From positions 1-21,745 of IMG/VR virus record IMGVR_UViG_3300044535_000907: 21,745 nt of DNA; one strand, written 5' to 3'. Shown here piece after piece: positions 7,590-14,947 of this stretch. Under the pieces are notes generated by a model. It made no database searches. It was given only the letters and a program-made list of their open reading frames with translations, and was not told the origin of the DNA. Numbering within the stretch: the first letter of the stretch is position 1; each line of letters begins with the position of its first letter. Both the position numbers and the translations under genes were made by a program. The stretch is from a virus.

Positions 7590-8008
7590 TACTAGATGGA
7601 GCATTTGAAATGTGGGATTGGTTAACAAAAAAGAAAACGCCTCCTATTAAAGAGGAAAAAGAAAAAGTTATCCGTGTGCCCAAGGCACCTGAAAAGTCTG
7701 CCAAGCAAAAGGCCACAGAAAACAACGAGCCGTATGTGGCTATTGTGACCATGGACATTGATCCCAACAACTTGCACCAAGGTGCATTTGAATTGGACTG
7801 GAATGAAATATTCATTGCTCGCCTGGTCAAGGCCGGCTACATGATGAAGCCCACAGACGCAGACTCAGACATTGTGGATCGTTGGTTCCAAAATGTCTGC
7901 AGACACGTTGTGATGGAAACATGGGAACAGGACCAAGCCATGCGCAACTCAGTAAGTGGTTATGTACACACTCGAGACATTGGCGACGGACGCACGGAGA
8001 TCAGTTAA
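7586..8008 (+). CDS. hypothetical phage protein, 140 aa
   Basis: The ORF begins in the queE stop codon (ATGA); an alternative ATG eight codons later (7610) has no better ribosome binding site. Residues 10-50 are a highly charged Lys/Glu/Pro-rich linker (WLTKKKTPPIKEEKEK), and residues 50-140 form a likely globular domain with YVAIVTMDIDP, AFELDWNEIFIARLVKAGY and DIVDRWFQNVCRHVV. The second half looks like a conserved protein of T4-like marine phages, as far as I remember, but I cannot give it a function. It ends directly against the start of the cytidylyltransferase gene. Confidence 0.78.
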   Translation: MILDGAFEMWDWLTKKKTPPIKEEKEKVIRVPKAPEKSAKQKATENNEPYVAIVTMDIDPNNLHQGAFELDWNEIFIARLVKAGYMMKPTDADSDIVDRWFQNVCRHVVMETWEQDQAMRNSVSGYVHTRDIGDGRTEIS

Positions 8009-8485
8009 ATGATTTTTAATCACATCAAAGAACTCAAAGCCCAGGGCAAAAAGATTGGTATCACTTTCAGCACATTTGACATGCTACACGCTGGTCATAT
8101 TGCCATGCTGAGTGAGGCTCGAAATCATTGCGACTATTTGATCTGTGGCCTGCAAACTGACCCCACTATTGACAGACCTGAAACCAAAAACTCGCCAATA
8201 CAAAGCATTGTGGAACGACAGATCCAACTTGCGGCTTGTCGTTATGTGGATGAAGTTGTGGTTTACCAAACTGAACAAGACTTGGTGGACTTGTTGTTGA
8301 TCCTGCCTTTGGATGTTCGTATCCTTGGTGTGGAATACGAAGAGAAGAATTTCTCCGGCAGGGACGAATGCTATGATCGCGGTATTGATATTGTATTCAA
8401 CGGTCGTGATCATTCTTTCTCCAGTAGCAGCCTGCGCAGACGTGTGGTGGCAGCGGAAAGTCACAAAATACTGTCTACTCCATGA
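8009..8485 (+). CDS. cytidylyltransferase-like nucleotidyltransferase (TagD/RfaE-N type)
   Basis: The 158-residue product carries the nucleotidyltransferase signature TFSTFDMLHAGH (residues 19-30) with the HxGH ATP/CTP-binding motif at H27-H30, and the C-terminal SSSSLRRRV that corresponds to the ISTTxxR motif. GVEYEEKNFSGRD fits the glycerol-3-phosphate cytidylyltransferase pattern. The family joins CTP or ATP to a phosphorylated alcohol or sugar such as glycerol 3-phosphate, ethanolamine phosphate or a heptose phosphate. Full length for the family. The start directly follows the previous stop, and GGAG about 11 bases upstream may serve as ribosome binding site. Between two SGNH hydrolases and near a glycosyltransferase, it may supply an activated alditol or sugar; this is inference. 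Confidence 0.85.
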   Translation: MIFNHIKELKAQGKKIGITFSTFDMLHAGHIAMLSEARNHCDYLICGLQTDPTIDRPETKNSPIQSIVERQIQLAACRYVDEVVVYQTEQDLVDLLLILPLDVRILGVEYEEKNFSGRDECYDRGIDIVFNGRDHSFSSSSLRRRVVAAESHKILSTP

Positions 8486-9204
8486 TCTTGTACGCCAATG
8501 GTTGCAGTCACACTGCGGCCGCAGAAGCAGTGGTACCTAATTGTTTTGCAAAGGATGATGGCCGGGCAGGAATAGATCGCCGTCCGCATCCTGCAAATCT
8601 AGCGGCCAGTTGGTGTACTCAACTTGCTGAACAACTGGGCGCAGATCTAGTATGTGATGCAGAATCTGGGTCCAGCAATGATCGTATATTACGCACCACT
8701 CGGCAATGGCTGAATTCACAAACTGATTTATCTAACACCGTTGTTGTAATACAATGGACAACCTGGGAACGAGAAGAGTGGTTGCACAATGGAACTTGGT
8801 ATCAAGTCAACGCATCTGGTACAGACTGGGTTCCAACAGATTTGCACTTGCGTTACAAGGAATATGTGACCAATCATGACTATTGGGCAAAGACTCAAGA
8901 ATGGTACAAAAAAATCTGGGACTTGCATGTTGAACTGCTAGACCGAAAAATAACACATTTGTTTTACAATGGCTGGAGCACATTCAGTGATATCCCCAAC
9001 AAACGAGATTTTGGTAAAAACTACATTGGTCCATATGATCGTGAATTGAGTTATAACTCTGTGTTGATCAGCAACGGTTTTGAGTGGGTCACCCCAAATT
9101 CATACCATTTTGATGCCAAAGGCCATTGCTTTTGGGCCAACTATGTGTTACAATACATCAAGCAAAACAACTTGGTGAACACAAATGCGCTATCTACTGA
9201 TTGA
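8482..9204 (+). CDS. second SGNH-like hydrolase
   Basis: The 240-residue product begins MILYANGCSHTAAAE, with Ser9 in the nucleophile position (NGCSHT), followed by ESGSSNDRI (61-69), which matches the glycine and asparagine of SGNH blocks II/III, and SYHFDAKGHCFWA (207-219), in which H209 is the probable catalytic histidine. An asparagine (N206) stands where the aspartate of DxxH is usually found. VVVIQWTTWEREEW fits the central strand of these phage proteins. It overlaps the cytidylyltransferase by ATGA and is itself overlapped 20 bases by the exonuclease gene. It differs greatly from the SGNH protein at 6043, so it is not a recent duplicate. Substrate unknown. Confidence 0.75.
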   Translation: MILYANGCSHTAAAEAVVPNCFAKDDGRAGIDRRPHPANLAASWCTQLAEQLGADLVCDAESGSSNDRILRTTRQWLNSQTDLSNTVVVIQWTTWEREEWLHNGTWYQVNASGTDWVPTDLHLRYKEYVTNHDYWAKTQEWYKKIWDLHVELLDRKITHLFYNGWSTFSDIPNKRDFGKNYIGPYDRELSYNSVLISNGFEWVTPNSYHFDAKGHCFWANYVLQYIKQNNLVNTNALSTD

Positions 9205-10243
9205 TACTTCCAACATGTTTTTCCGTGCGCGACACCATGCGCACCGTGCCGCAGACACATGGACCAAACTGGGTTTTGCCCTGCACTTAACGTTAATGAG
9301 TGCAAACAAAGTGGCACGTGATTTGGGCGCTGATCATGTGGTATTCGCACTGGAAGGTCGTAGCTGGCGCAAAGATCACTACAAGCCCTACAAAGCCAAT
9401 CGTGCCGTGGCACGTGGGCAAATGAGCGAGTCAGAAGCAGAAGAGGACAAGCTGTTCTGGGAAACCTATGATGAGCTGACTAAATACTTGTCTACAAAAA
9501 CCAATTGTAGTGTTGTTCGTTGTGCCACAGCAGAAGCAGATGACATCATTGCACGTTGGATTGCTTTACACCCCCAAGACGAACACGTTATTGTCAGTTC
9601 AGATTCTGACTTTGTGCAGTTGATTGCACCCAATGTAAAATTGTACAATGGTATCAACGATCACTTGTTCAGTGTTGCTGGTGTTACAGACGCAAAAGGC
9701 AAAAACTTGGCATTCACTATTGAAAGCAACAGCAAGATCAAGGTTGGCAAAGCCGACGCTAATTTTGTACCACCTCTTGATTATCAGAAATGGGTGTTGT
9801 TCTTGAAGTGCATGCGAGGCGACCCCGGTGACAATGTGTTCTCAGCCTATCCTGGTGTACGTGTGAAAGGCACAAAGAATCAAGTGGGACTGACGGAAGC
9901 ATTTGAAGATCGTGACCGTCGTGGCTATGCATGGAACAATCTCATGTTGCAACGTTGGATGGATCATGAGCAGGCAGAACACAAGGTGCTAGAAGATTAT
10001 GAACGCAACCGCACCCTGATTGATCTCACAGCACAGCCCGATGCGATCAAAGCTGTGGTAGACGAAGCCATACGTGAGCAGATTAGCCATAGAGATGTGG
10101 GCATGGTAGGTGCACACTTCCTAAGATTCTGTGGCAAGTACGAACTCACCAAACTCAGTGACTATGCAGATGCCATTGGTCGCTGGTTGAATCAAACATA
10201 CAAAGGAGTATTAGATGATCGAAGCCAAACCCATAGTGGATAA
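9185..10243 (+). CDS. 5'-3' exonuclease / RNase H-like flap nuclease (FEN/PIN superfamily)
   Basis: The 352-residue protein has every landmark of the phage flap nuclease family: Asp7 in LLIDTSNMFFRA, FALEGRSWRKDHYKPYKANR (54-73) with the helical-arch Arg and Lys residues, ATAEADDIIARW (115-125) with the acidic metal ligands, SSDSDF (138-143), and GDPGDN (212-217) leading into a helix-hairpin-helix type segment (AYPGVRVKGTKNQ). In T4 the equivalent RNase H removes RNA primers and flaps during lagging-strand synthesis. It is longer than T4 RNase H (about 305), with an insert around residues 165-195. The start ATG lies 20 bases inside the previous gene without a clear ribosome binding site. Confidence 0.9.
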   Translation: MRYLLIDTSNMFFRARHHAHRAADTWTKLGFALHLTLMSANKVARDLGADHVVFALEGRSWRKDHYKPYKANRAVARGQMSESEAEEDKLFWETYDELTKYLSTKTNCSVVRCATAEADDIIARWIALHPQDEHVIVSSDSDFVQLIAPNVKLYNGINDHLFSVAGVTDAKGKNLAFTIESNSKIKVGKADANFVPPLDYQKWVLFLKCMRGDPGDNVFSAYPGVRVKGTKNQVGLTEAFEDRDRRGYAWNNLMLQRWMDHEQAEHKVLEDYERNRTLIDLTAQPDAIKAVVDEAIREQISHRDVGMVGAHFLRFCGKYELTKLSDYADAIGRWLNQTYKGVLDDRSQTHSG

Positions 10244-10664
10244 AAAGTATTGGATCTTGAAGCAGAATGACCGCAAGGTCGGCGTAGTTGAAGCTGAGGA
10301 TGACGGCTACACTGTGCGCATCAATGATCAAGTAGGCAAGTTCAAAACCATTCCCATGGTGCGCAAGCGAGCCAACATTGAATTTGCACCACCTGAAAAA
10401 ATCACAAAGCCCGCGCCAGACCAAGTGCATGGATTTGAAACAGGTTGTAGAGCATTCAACCCCATGTGGGACGTCAAACACCGGTTACCACTGTTCACCA
10501 AAGAAAACAAATCCAAGTCATGGTATGCCGCAGGTTGGTATGCTGTGAAACAACATCGTAGTTGGAAACTGATTCGCAACCCAAAATTAATTGTGTTAGA
10601 ACGCTATCAATATCAAGGACCATTTCATACTCAGGAGGCAGCACGTGACAAATCCCTTTCGTGA
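10215..10664 (+). CDS. conserved phage hypothetical protein, 149 aa
   Basis: The 149-residue product has two parts. Residues 1-60 look beta-rich (YWILKQNDRKVGVVEAEDDG). Residues 70-145 contain the segments AFNPMWDVKHRLPLFTK and KSKSWYAAGWYAVK, then a Trp/Lys-rich end. I remember very similar segments (a DVxRKLPLFTKxxKSK pattern) in many T4-like cyanophage and marine phage genomes, where the protein is uncharacterised. AAAGGAG lies 6 bases before the ATG (10202-10208), inside the end of the exonuclease gene, so the start is well supported. Its 3' end overlaps the MazG-like gene by 20 bases. It may work in replication, given its neighbours, but nothing proves it. Confidence 0.85.
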   Translation: MIEAKPIVDKKYWILKQNDRKVGVVEAEDDGYTVRINDQVGKFKTIPMVRKRANIEFAPPEKITKPAPDQVHGFETGCRAFNPMWDVKHRLPLFTKENKSKSWYAAGWYAVKQHRSWKLIRNPKLIVLERYQYQGPFHTQEAARDKSLS

Positions 10665-11007
10665 TCAAGAAAAATTCATGCGAGCATGCGACCAGTCAGT
10701 GGACGCAATGAATGAATCTCAGTACACTATGTATAAGAGTTTGATTGCGGAAGAATTCCGCGAACTTCAAGAAGCACATGACATGGAAGCAGAACTGGAT
10801 GCGCTAATTGACATCCTTGTGGTCACAATCGGTGCTATTCACTCAGCCGGCTTTGATGCTGAAGGTGCATGGAAAGAAGTCATGGCCACCAACTTCAACA
10901 AGATTGATCGTGAAACTGGCAAGGTGCGCAAGCGTGAAGATGGCAAAGTTTTGAAACCTGTGGGTTGGGTGGCTCCTAACATGGTACCGTTCCTGCGTAG
11001 AAAATGA
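10645..11007 (+). CDS. MazG-like / phosphoribosyl-ATP pyrophosphohydrolase-fold protein
   Basis: The all-alpha NTP pyrophosphatase fold is shown by AEEFRELQEA (E36, E37, E40) and ELDALIDILVVTIGA (D52, D56), the two metal-binding acidic clusters of MazG-type enzymes, followed by the phage-typical ending GKVRKREDGKVLKPVGW. The family hydrolyses NTPs or dNTPs to monophosphates and pyrophosphate; phage members may trim the nucleotide pool. The 120-residue length fits single-domain phage forms. The start codon is GTG at 10645, chosen because AGGAGG lies at 10633-10638 with 6-base spacing. It ends in an ATGA overlap with the next gene. The proximity to 7-deazaguanine genes might link it to nucleotide-pool sanitation, but this is speculation. 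Confidence 0.88.
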   Translation: MTNPFRDQEKFMRACDQSVDAMNESQYTMYKSLIAEEFRELQEAHDMEAELDALIDILVVTIGAIHSAGFDAEGAWKEVMATNFNKIDRETGKVRKREDGKVLKPVGWVAPNMVPFLRRK

Positions 11008-11216
11008 GTCTGCATATACACCGATTTGTGGATAGTGTCAAAGCACATGAAGCACGTGGGCAAAAAGACTTCATGATGCCCATGCGTGATGCCAAAGACT
11101 TACACGCAGACATAACCAAATTGTTGCTTACACTGGAACAATTGCGTGAACAGCAGGCACGTGGTGCAGAAATAGTAGAAGTGCAAATAACTGGAGGTAG
11201 TTTTAAAAGTGCATAG
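11004..11216 (+). CDS. small hypothetical protein, 70 aa
   Basis: This 70-residue ORF starts in the stop codon of the MazG-like gene (ATGA). The product, MSLHIHRFVDSVKAHEARGQ onward, is predicted mostly helical, with a heptad-like stretch DLHADITKLLLTLEQLREQQARG (about residues 32-54) that could form a coiled coil. It resembles small uncharacterised proteins of marine T4-like phages (KDFxMPxRDAKDLHADI pattern, from memory). No catalytic motif. It is the last gene before a 30-base gap. Confidence 0.8.
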   Translation: MSLHIHRFVDSVKAHEARGQKDFMMPMRDAKDLHADITKLLLTLEQLREQQARGAEIVEVQITGGSFKSA

Positions 11217-11246
11217 TTATTGGCATAAATAACTGCGGAGTTCGAT

Positions 11247-11543
11247 ATGTCAAGACCAAAGCCAACAGTGCTGATTGAGCACACCAACAAACAAACCTAC
11301 AAGACAGAACAAGTGCTGGCCTCAGAAGGTGTCTGGGCGGTGTTCTTTGACTCCAAGCCCATCAACCTAAAGACCAGCAACCTGCTCACACAATTTCCTG
11401 GTCCTAAATACAAAAAAGTATCGTTTTCCAACCCTGGACATGCCATCAACTTGGCTCGCAAACTCAACACACAATTTAGAACAGACAAGTTCTCAGTTGT
11501 GCTGTTAACACAAGGGGATAAGATCTATCCCAATGCTCAATAA
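11247..11543 (+). CDS. conserved phage hypothetical protein, 98 aa
   Basis: The 98-residue product begins MSRPKPTVLIEHTNKQTYK and contains EGVWAVFFDSKPINLK and GPKYKKVSFSNPGHAINLARKLN. I recall close counterparts of this sequence as unnamed proteins in T4-like cyanophages. It is basic and soluble, with alternating strands and one long helix. GCGGAG lies 7 bases before the ATG. CATAAATA at 11224-11231, just upstream, matches the NATAAATA late-promoter element of T4-like cyanophages, but such a match is expected by chance several times in this window. The 3' end overlaps the next gene by 11 bases. Confidence 0.83.
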   Translation: MSRPKPTVLIEHTNKQTYKTEQVLASEGVWAVFFDSKPINLKTSNLLTQFPGPKYKKVSFSNPGHAINLARKLNTQFRTDKFSVVLLTQGDKIYPNAQ

Positions 11544-11892
11544 ACTCACTCTTACACAGGAACTGATAACACGTTATCCTGATTCACCGCCTCTTGAAGA
11601 AGCCATGGTCACATGGTGGCAGAACATTAGAGATGATGGTGGCTTGAGACTCACCTACGAAGGCTTTTATGTGTTTGAGAATCTGCTGGAACTCAGCAGT
11701 TACACATTTGATTTGCCAGAGAAGTTGCTGACTCCCAAGAACTTGCTGGCCCTGGATCGTCGCATGACTTGTCCCTACTACATGGTAAACAATCGCAAAC
11801 TAAACAAACTGGTGATGTTTGGCAGTCGCGAAGCCATGATGGCCACACTGCATGGAGACATGCAACGGTTCATCACCAGTTTGAGTTATTGA
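11533..11892 (+). CDS. conserved phage hypothetical protein, 119 aa
   Basis: The product of 119 residues contains MVTWWQNIRDDGGLRLTYEG (25-44), an LDRRMTCPYYMV segment (74-85) and a C-terminal MFGSREAMMATLHGDMQRF. This order resembles a small protein widespread in T4-like marine phages (GGLRLT followed by a CPYY and FGSREA), whose function I do not know. It overlaps the preceding gene by 11 bases, and its 3' end overlaps the 3' end of the convergent minus-strand cassette by 20 bases, with no terminator hairpin evident between them. Confidence 0.82.
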   Translation: MLNKLTLTQELITRYPDSPPLEEAMVTWWQNIRDDGGLRLTYEGFYVFENLLELSSYTFDLPEKLLTPKNLLALDRRMTCPYYMVNNRKLNKLVMFGSREAMMATLHGDMQRFITSLSY

Positions 11893-12835
11893 GTTGTTTG
11901 CAGTCACGAATAAAACGCAGTTCCATTATGGCAGGATAATCATTCAACACAAATTCTCTTTGCGCACGTAATCTATCACGATAAGGTGCAAGATCTATTT
12001 TACCAACAATGAGATCTTGATTTGATTCAAGTGCTGCCGTCAACCGTGTTTCATTGGACAAACAATCATACGATGTATCAACCAAGTCGTCAAACATGTC
12101 AAACCCTCGATCTCGTAAACTGAAAATTAATCCTTGACTGCCAATCACAATGGGAATTTGTTCAGCTAGCATAGCAAACAAAGTTTTTTCACAAAACAAT
12201 CCAGGAGCATGATCATACAAAGTTTCTGTCACTATGTTTACTGCACAAGAGCCGTAAATCTTGCCAAGTCTAACAAAGTTTTCGTCATTTTCTGTTCCAC
12301 GATAAGTGTCGTATGCCCATTTGTCCAAGGGTATTGCAGTGCCATAACTCAAGGTGCCATTGGGCCAGTCGCACAATATATTGGCCACACGCCTACGGTG
12401 ATCACACATCCTGCCATTGAGACATTGCCAAGCCTGTGTACGAGGCTGTTCCAAGATGTGTTTCCATTCAGACCATCGGTCACGCAATCTGCTGATTTCT
12501 CTATAATTATGATTGCTAAATTCAATCAAGTTTACAGGGCCGGTATAGAATTTTTCTAAATCTGGATGCATATGAGTTACCAACACTTGATTGGCGTGCT
12601 TGCCGTAGTGTCGGGCCACTTGATCAAGTTCAACGACTCGGCCATTCTGAATAGTAACAAAATCTTGAAAGTGCATGACCAACAATGTGCGTGGGCCAAA
12701 TTCGACATCAGGTAATTTTAGTGGCCAACCATAATGATGATTGTACGGAGGATCAAATGCATTCCAGACCCCGACTACATCATAGCCTAGATCTGTCAGA
12801 ACTTTTTGGAAAAATTCCGAATAATCAAAAGTCAT
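11873..12835 (-). CDS. glycosyltransferase-like protein (fucosyltransferase-type C-terminal pattern)
   Basis: The 320-residue product has a C-terminal segment NIVTET (200-205), FCEKTLFAML (214-223), QIPIVIGSQGLIFSLRDRGFDMFDD (226-250), the pattern of a GT10/exostosin-like donor-sugar site: a Glu-Thr, then EKT, then a strand and a GF-containing helix. LNGRMCDHRRRV (139-150) is the HR-containing segment usual before it. The N-terminal 130 residues form a separate Rossmann-like half (TLLVMHFQDF). The same pattern occurs in the gene at 13452, so the two are distant paralogues. It is the last gene of the minus-strand cassette and starts in the stop codon of the gene before it (ATGA). Likely to modify a phage or host glycan, or DNA; the acceptor is unknown. 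Confidence 0.68.
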   Translation of the reverse strand: MTFDYSEFFQKVLTDLGYDVVGVWNAFDPPYNHHYGWPLKLPDVEFGPRTLLVMHFQDFVTIQNGRVVELDQVARHYGKHANQVLVTHMHPDLEKFYTGPVNLIEFSNHNYREISRLRDRWSEWKHILEQPRTQAWQCLNGRMCDHRRRVANILCDWPNGTLSYGTAIPLDKWAYDTYRGTENDENFVRLGKIYGSCAVNIVTETLYDHAPGLFCEKTLFAMLAEQIPIVIGSQGLIFSLRDRGFDMFDDLVDTSYDCLSNETRLTAALESNQDLIVGKIDLAPYRDRLRAQREFVLNDYPAIMELRFIRDCKQLNNSNW

Positions 12836-13455
12836 GTAAATTTCAACCAGTCAATTGAGTCAGTGCACCACTGCTTGGTTATTTCAAAATCTGCAGATTG
12901 GGTTTTTAGATAATTGGTCATCATGACAACTCTTGTGTCATGATCATGCAAATGATGAGCAGTGCTTTGGTCCCCAATTTCTAACCAGCTGATTCCGGCA
13001 CTGTCTGCTCCAACCAAAACATGTGCATTTGGTTCAAAATTTGTGGCCTGTATTAAATCTTGATTGTTGTGTATCTGAATCCATTGATTATATTGATCTT
13101 GCATGTGTATTGGGCAAACCATCACAACATTTACAGTTAGGAGATCTTTCAACAAAAACAACGCCATAAGTCTGGTATCTCCGCAAATGACCCTGTGCAA
13201 ATGATCTATTAGAATAGGTTTTCGTATTGGTTCTTGTTGTAAATTTTGATAAATCCAATTGACTCTGACCAAGCGTGTGGCTTCGTCTTGATCTCCCCAA
13301 GGCCATTCTGCAATGTTGGTTCCTAAGGTATGTAAACAATAATTTACATAATTCAACGAATTTTCCAACGACTGGCCGGGAGTTAATAATGTTGGGTCTA
13401 CTCCGCCCTTGTAAAACATGCAAAATTTGTCTGACAATGCTTGTTCAATGGTCAT
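12832..13455 (-). CDS. hypothetical protein with possible ParB/sulfiredoxin-like domain
   Basis: The start is placed at ATG 13455-13453 because it overlaps the upstream stop (ATGA); an upstream ATG at 13506 would extend 17 codons into the preceding gene and has no coupling. The 207-residue product has RKPILIDHLHRVICGDTRLMALFLL (residues 78-102), which resembles the ParB-type arrangement of a KPI-V/L-D strand followed by a G-x-x-R-L-x-A segment. Other residues (LVGADSAGISWLEIGDQ) do not suggest anything. In marine phages such domains often occur in proteins of unknown role beside glycosyltransferases. It is coupled at both ends by ATGA. The domain match is weak and should be tested. Confidence 0.6.
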   Translation of the reverse strand: MTIEQALSDKFCMFYKGGVDPTLLTPGQSLENSLNYVNYCLHTLGTNIAEWPWGDQDEATRLVRVNWIYQNLQQEPIRKPILIDHLHRVICGDTRLMALFLLKDLLTVNVVMVCPIHMQDQYNQWIQIHNNQDLIQATNFEPNAHVLVGADSAGISWLEIGDQSTAHHLHDHDTRVVMMTNYLKTQSADFEITKQWCTDSIDWLKFT

Positions 13456-14507
13456 TGCAATTTTTCTAGTACACCAGGCCACCAGGCTGCAAAGTCTGTG
13501 GGCCATTGTTGTTGCATTGATTGTAACAGTGCAATGTTGTGTTCAGCTGCTTGAGCACATCGATCAGCAATATCTTGTTGCTGAAACTGTTGTGTATTTT
13601 CAGTAGCTTCAAACAAAAAGTCTACCATTTTGTCGCCGTAAGCTGCTGTGCGATTTTCAATCATGCTATCATATCTGTGCGTGACTGTGTCTGCAAGCGT
13701 GTCAAACCCCAGGCTGGCCAAACGGGCCACGGTGTGTCGTCCTGAATACAGTTGCCAAGGCACAGGCAAACACAGTGCTCTAAATGTTTTTTCGCTCAAG
13801 GCCACAGTGTTGTCACTGCTGTAAGTTTCCATCACAATGTTTATCCAGGCTGACTGGTGCACTTCGGCCTGACTCAGTGTGTGATTGAGATAAGGCATTC
13901 TATCAATCAGTCTATTGTAAGTGTGTTCATATACTTCATTGTATGGTGATTCCAGTAGTTGGTATTGACGTTGAAAATTGTCTTGTAGCCCCTCAACAGT
14001 GGCGTTGTCACCGTCCCATGACCAGCAATTGAAATTGATGTAATCCTGGTCAGCAGGGTGATCTTCAGATCTCAACTGCAATTCCAGCAACATCAACATG
14101 CGTTTAGCATCCAGTCGATTCACTGCAAAATTGAATCTGCGTTGAGGTTTCCAAGGCAGGCGTTGGGGTCGGTATGCATAGATGCCAAAAAAACTGTCAG
14201 GCAATCGTGCCACTTGATACTGTGTGGGTGCTCCGCACCAGGTGTCTGTTATGACCACAGTGTCGCGGTCAAACATGTAAGGCAGTTTGAGCTCATAGTT
14301 GGTGTTGCAGGTGGTAAAATCATCTACCAAACAAACCACCACAGTTTTATCACCTCGACGCCATGTTTTGTTGCTGTCGTCTGCGGCAGTGTACCCCAGG
14401 GCAATCAGTTGACTACGGAAAAAGTCCAGCAGTGTGTTTTCGTGCCAAATACAACGGCTCTTGACAAATATTTCGTTTTCGTATATGCTGTGATACAAGT
14501 CAGTCAT
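13452..14507 (-). CDS. glycosyltransferase-like protein, paralogue of the 11873 gene
   Basis: The first gene of the minus-strand cassette encodes 351 residues. Its C-terminal half has NIVMETYS (223-230), LSEKTFRALCLPVPWQLYSG (237-256) and LGFDT (266-270), the same arrangement as in the gene at 11873 (NIVTET, CEKTLFAM, RGFDM), plus NFAVNRLDAKRMLML (126-140), the equivalent of the HR-containing segment. VVITDTWCG and LVDDFTTC in the N-terminal half look like Rossmann strands. There is no Shine-Dalgarno sequence: the ATG follows TATAAGTATT by three bases, so the mRNA may be nearly leaderless. No membrane segment. Substrate unknown. Confidence 0.66.
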   Translation of the reverse strand: MTDLYHSIYENEIFVKSRCIWHENTLLDFFRSQLIALGYTAADDSNKTWRRGDKTVVVCLVDDFTTCNTNYELKLPYMFDRDTVVITDTWCGAPTQYQVARLPDSFFGIYAYRPQRLPWKPQRRFNFAVNRLDAKRMLMLLELQLRSEDHPADQDYINFNCWSWDGDNATVEGLQDNFQRQYQLLESPYNEVYEHTYNRLIDRMPYLNHTLSQAEVHQSAWINIVMETYSSDNTVALSEKTFRALCLPVPWQLYSGRHTVARLASLGFDTLADTVTHRYDSMIENRTAAYGDKMVDFLFEATENTQQFQQQDIADRCAQAAEHNIALLQSMQQQWPTDFAAWWPGVLEKLQ

Positions 14508-14582
14508 GTGAATACTTATAGTACTTGAGTATTACCGGGCGCGAAACCCAAAAGGTAGTACTTTTGTAGTACTACTTTGTGG
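14508..14582. promoter_or_regulatory. divergent control region with repeated TAGTACTT/A motifs
   Basis: This 75-base region separates the minus-strand cassette (start 14507) from the plus-strand nuclease gene (start 14618). It contains TAGTACTT at 14519-14526, TAGTACTT at 14556-14563 and TAGTACTA at 14567-14574, the last inside the perfect 10-base palindrome GTAGTACTAC (14566-14575). Such repeated palindromic sites in a divergent promoter region are typical of operators. The first copy overlaps the -10-like element of the minus-strand promoter. Confidence 0.45.
14511..14520 (-). promoter_or_regulatory. -10 or late-promoter-like element before the minus-strand cassette
   Basis: On the minus strand the bases read TATAAGTATT, three bases before the ATG at 14507. 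TATAAGTA matches T4 late-promoter TATAAATA at 7 of 8 positions and also contains TATAAG (5 of 6 to a sigma70 -10). No credible -35 is seen at 15-20 bases spacing, which favours the late-type reading or activator dependence. The same ATAAGTATT-NNN-ATG block precedes the gene at 20575. Confidence 0.4.
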
Positions 14583-14611
14583 TTGACCCGAAATGCTCAA
14601 AATGCTATAAT
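14583..14611 (+). promoter_or_regulatory. sigma70 promoter for the GIY-YIG gene
   Basis: TTGACC (14583-14588), 17-base spacer, extended TGC plus consensus TATAAT (14606-14611). The expected start site (about 14617-14619) falls on the ATG at 14618, so the transcript would be leaderless or nearly so. Confidence 0.8.
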
Positions 14612-14617
14612 ACATGC

Positions 14618-14947
14618 ATGATGAGAAAGAAACGCACTGATAGAACCCACATTGTGTACATGATCCAAATTGGATTGGAGTACTACATTGGTATTACCGC
14701 TAAGACTCAGCGCACCATAAACATGTCGCTTCGTAGCCGTGTGAACAAGCATATCTACCGCGCCCGCACTGAAGACAAGAGCTGGAACCTGTACGAAGCA
14801 ATTCGCACCGCAGGCGAAGCCGCTGTAAACTACGCAATTGTGGACACGGTGCGTGGCAAAGATACTGCACACCGGTTAGAGCGTGAGTTAATACGAATGT
14901 ATGCACCTGCGTTGAACACTGATGTGCGGGTGAAGCAAAACGGTTGA
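14618..14947 (+). CDS. GIY-YIG nuclease family protein
   Basis: The product, 109 residues from the ATG at 14618, is a small GIY-YIG domain: V13-Y14-M15 and Y23-I24-G25 form the paired motif, R41 in SRVNKH is the catalytic arginine, E90 in [11 protein letters not shown] is the metal-binding glutamate, and N100 in APALNTD closes the domain. Free-standing GIY-YIG nucleases in T4-like phages are usually homing (Seg-type) or repair-like endonucleases; this one lacks an extra DNA-binding domain, so its role is open. The frame stays open upstream to 14579, but the consensus promoter at 14583-14611 makes 14618 or 14621 the likely start, with no Shine-Dalgarno sequence. It stands at the head of the small-gene cluster. 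Confidence 0.85.
   Translation: MMRKKRTDRTHIVYMIQIGLEYYIGITAKTQRTINMSLRSRVNKHIYRARTEDKSWNLYEAIRTAGEAAVNYAIVDTVRGKDTAHRLERELIRMYAPALNTDVRVKQNG

Noticed and set aside
11224-11231. CATAAATA as a cyanophage-type late promoter
   Set aside because: It fits NATAAATA, but two or three chance matches to ATAAATA are expected per strand in this window, so it is only mentioned with the gene.
13456-13506. Longer N-terminus of the middle minus-strand gene
   Set aside because: The ATG at 13455 overlaps the upstream stop as ATGA, like its neighbours, and the extra 17 codons lie inside the preceding gene.
14058-14528. 156-codon plus-strand ORF opposite the minus-strand cassette
   Set aside because: Antisense to a protein with a conserved motif set; it would also cross the divergent control region.
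14579-14617. Upstream start of the GIY-YIG ORF
   Set aside because: These codons overlap a consensus promoter, and the nuclease domain is complete from 14618.
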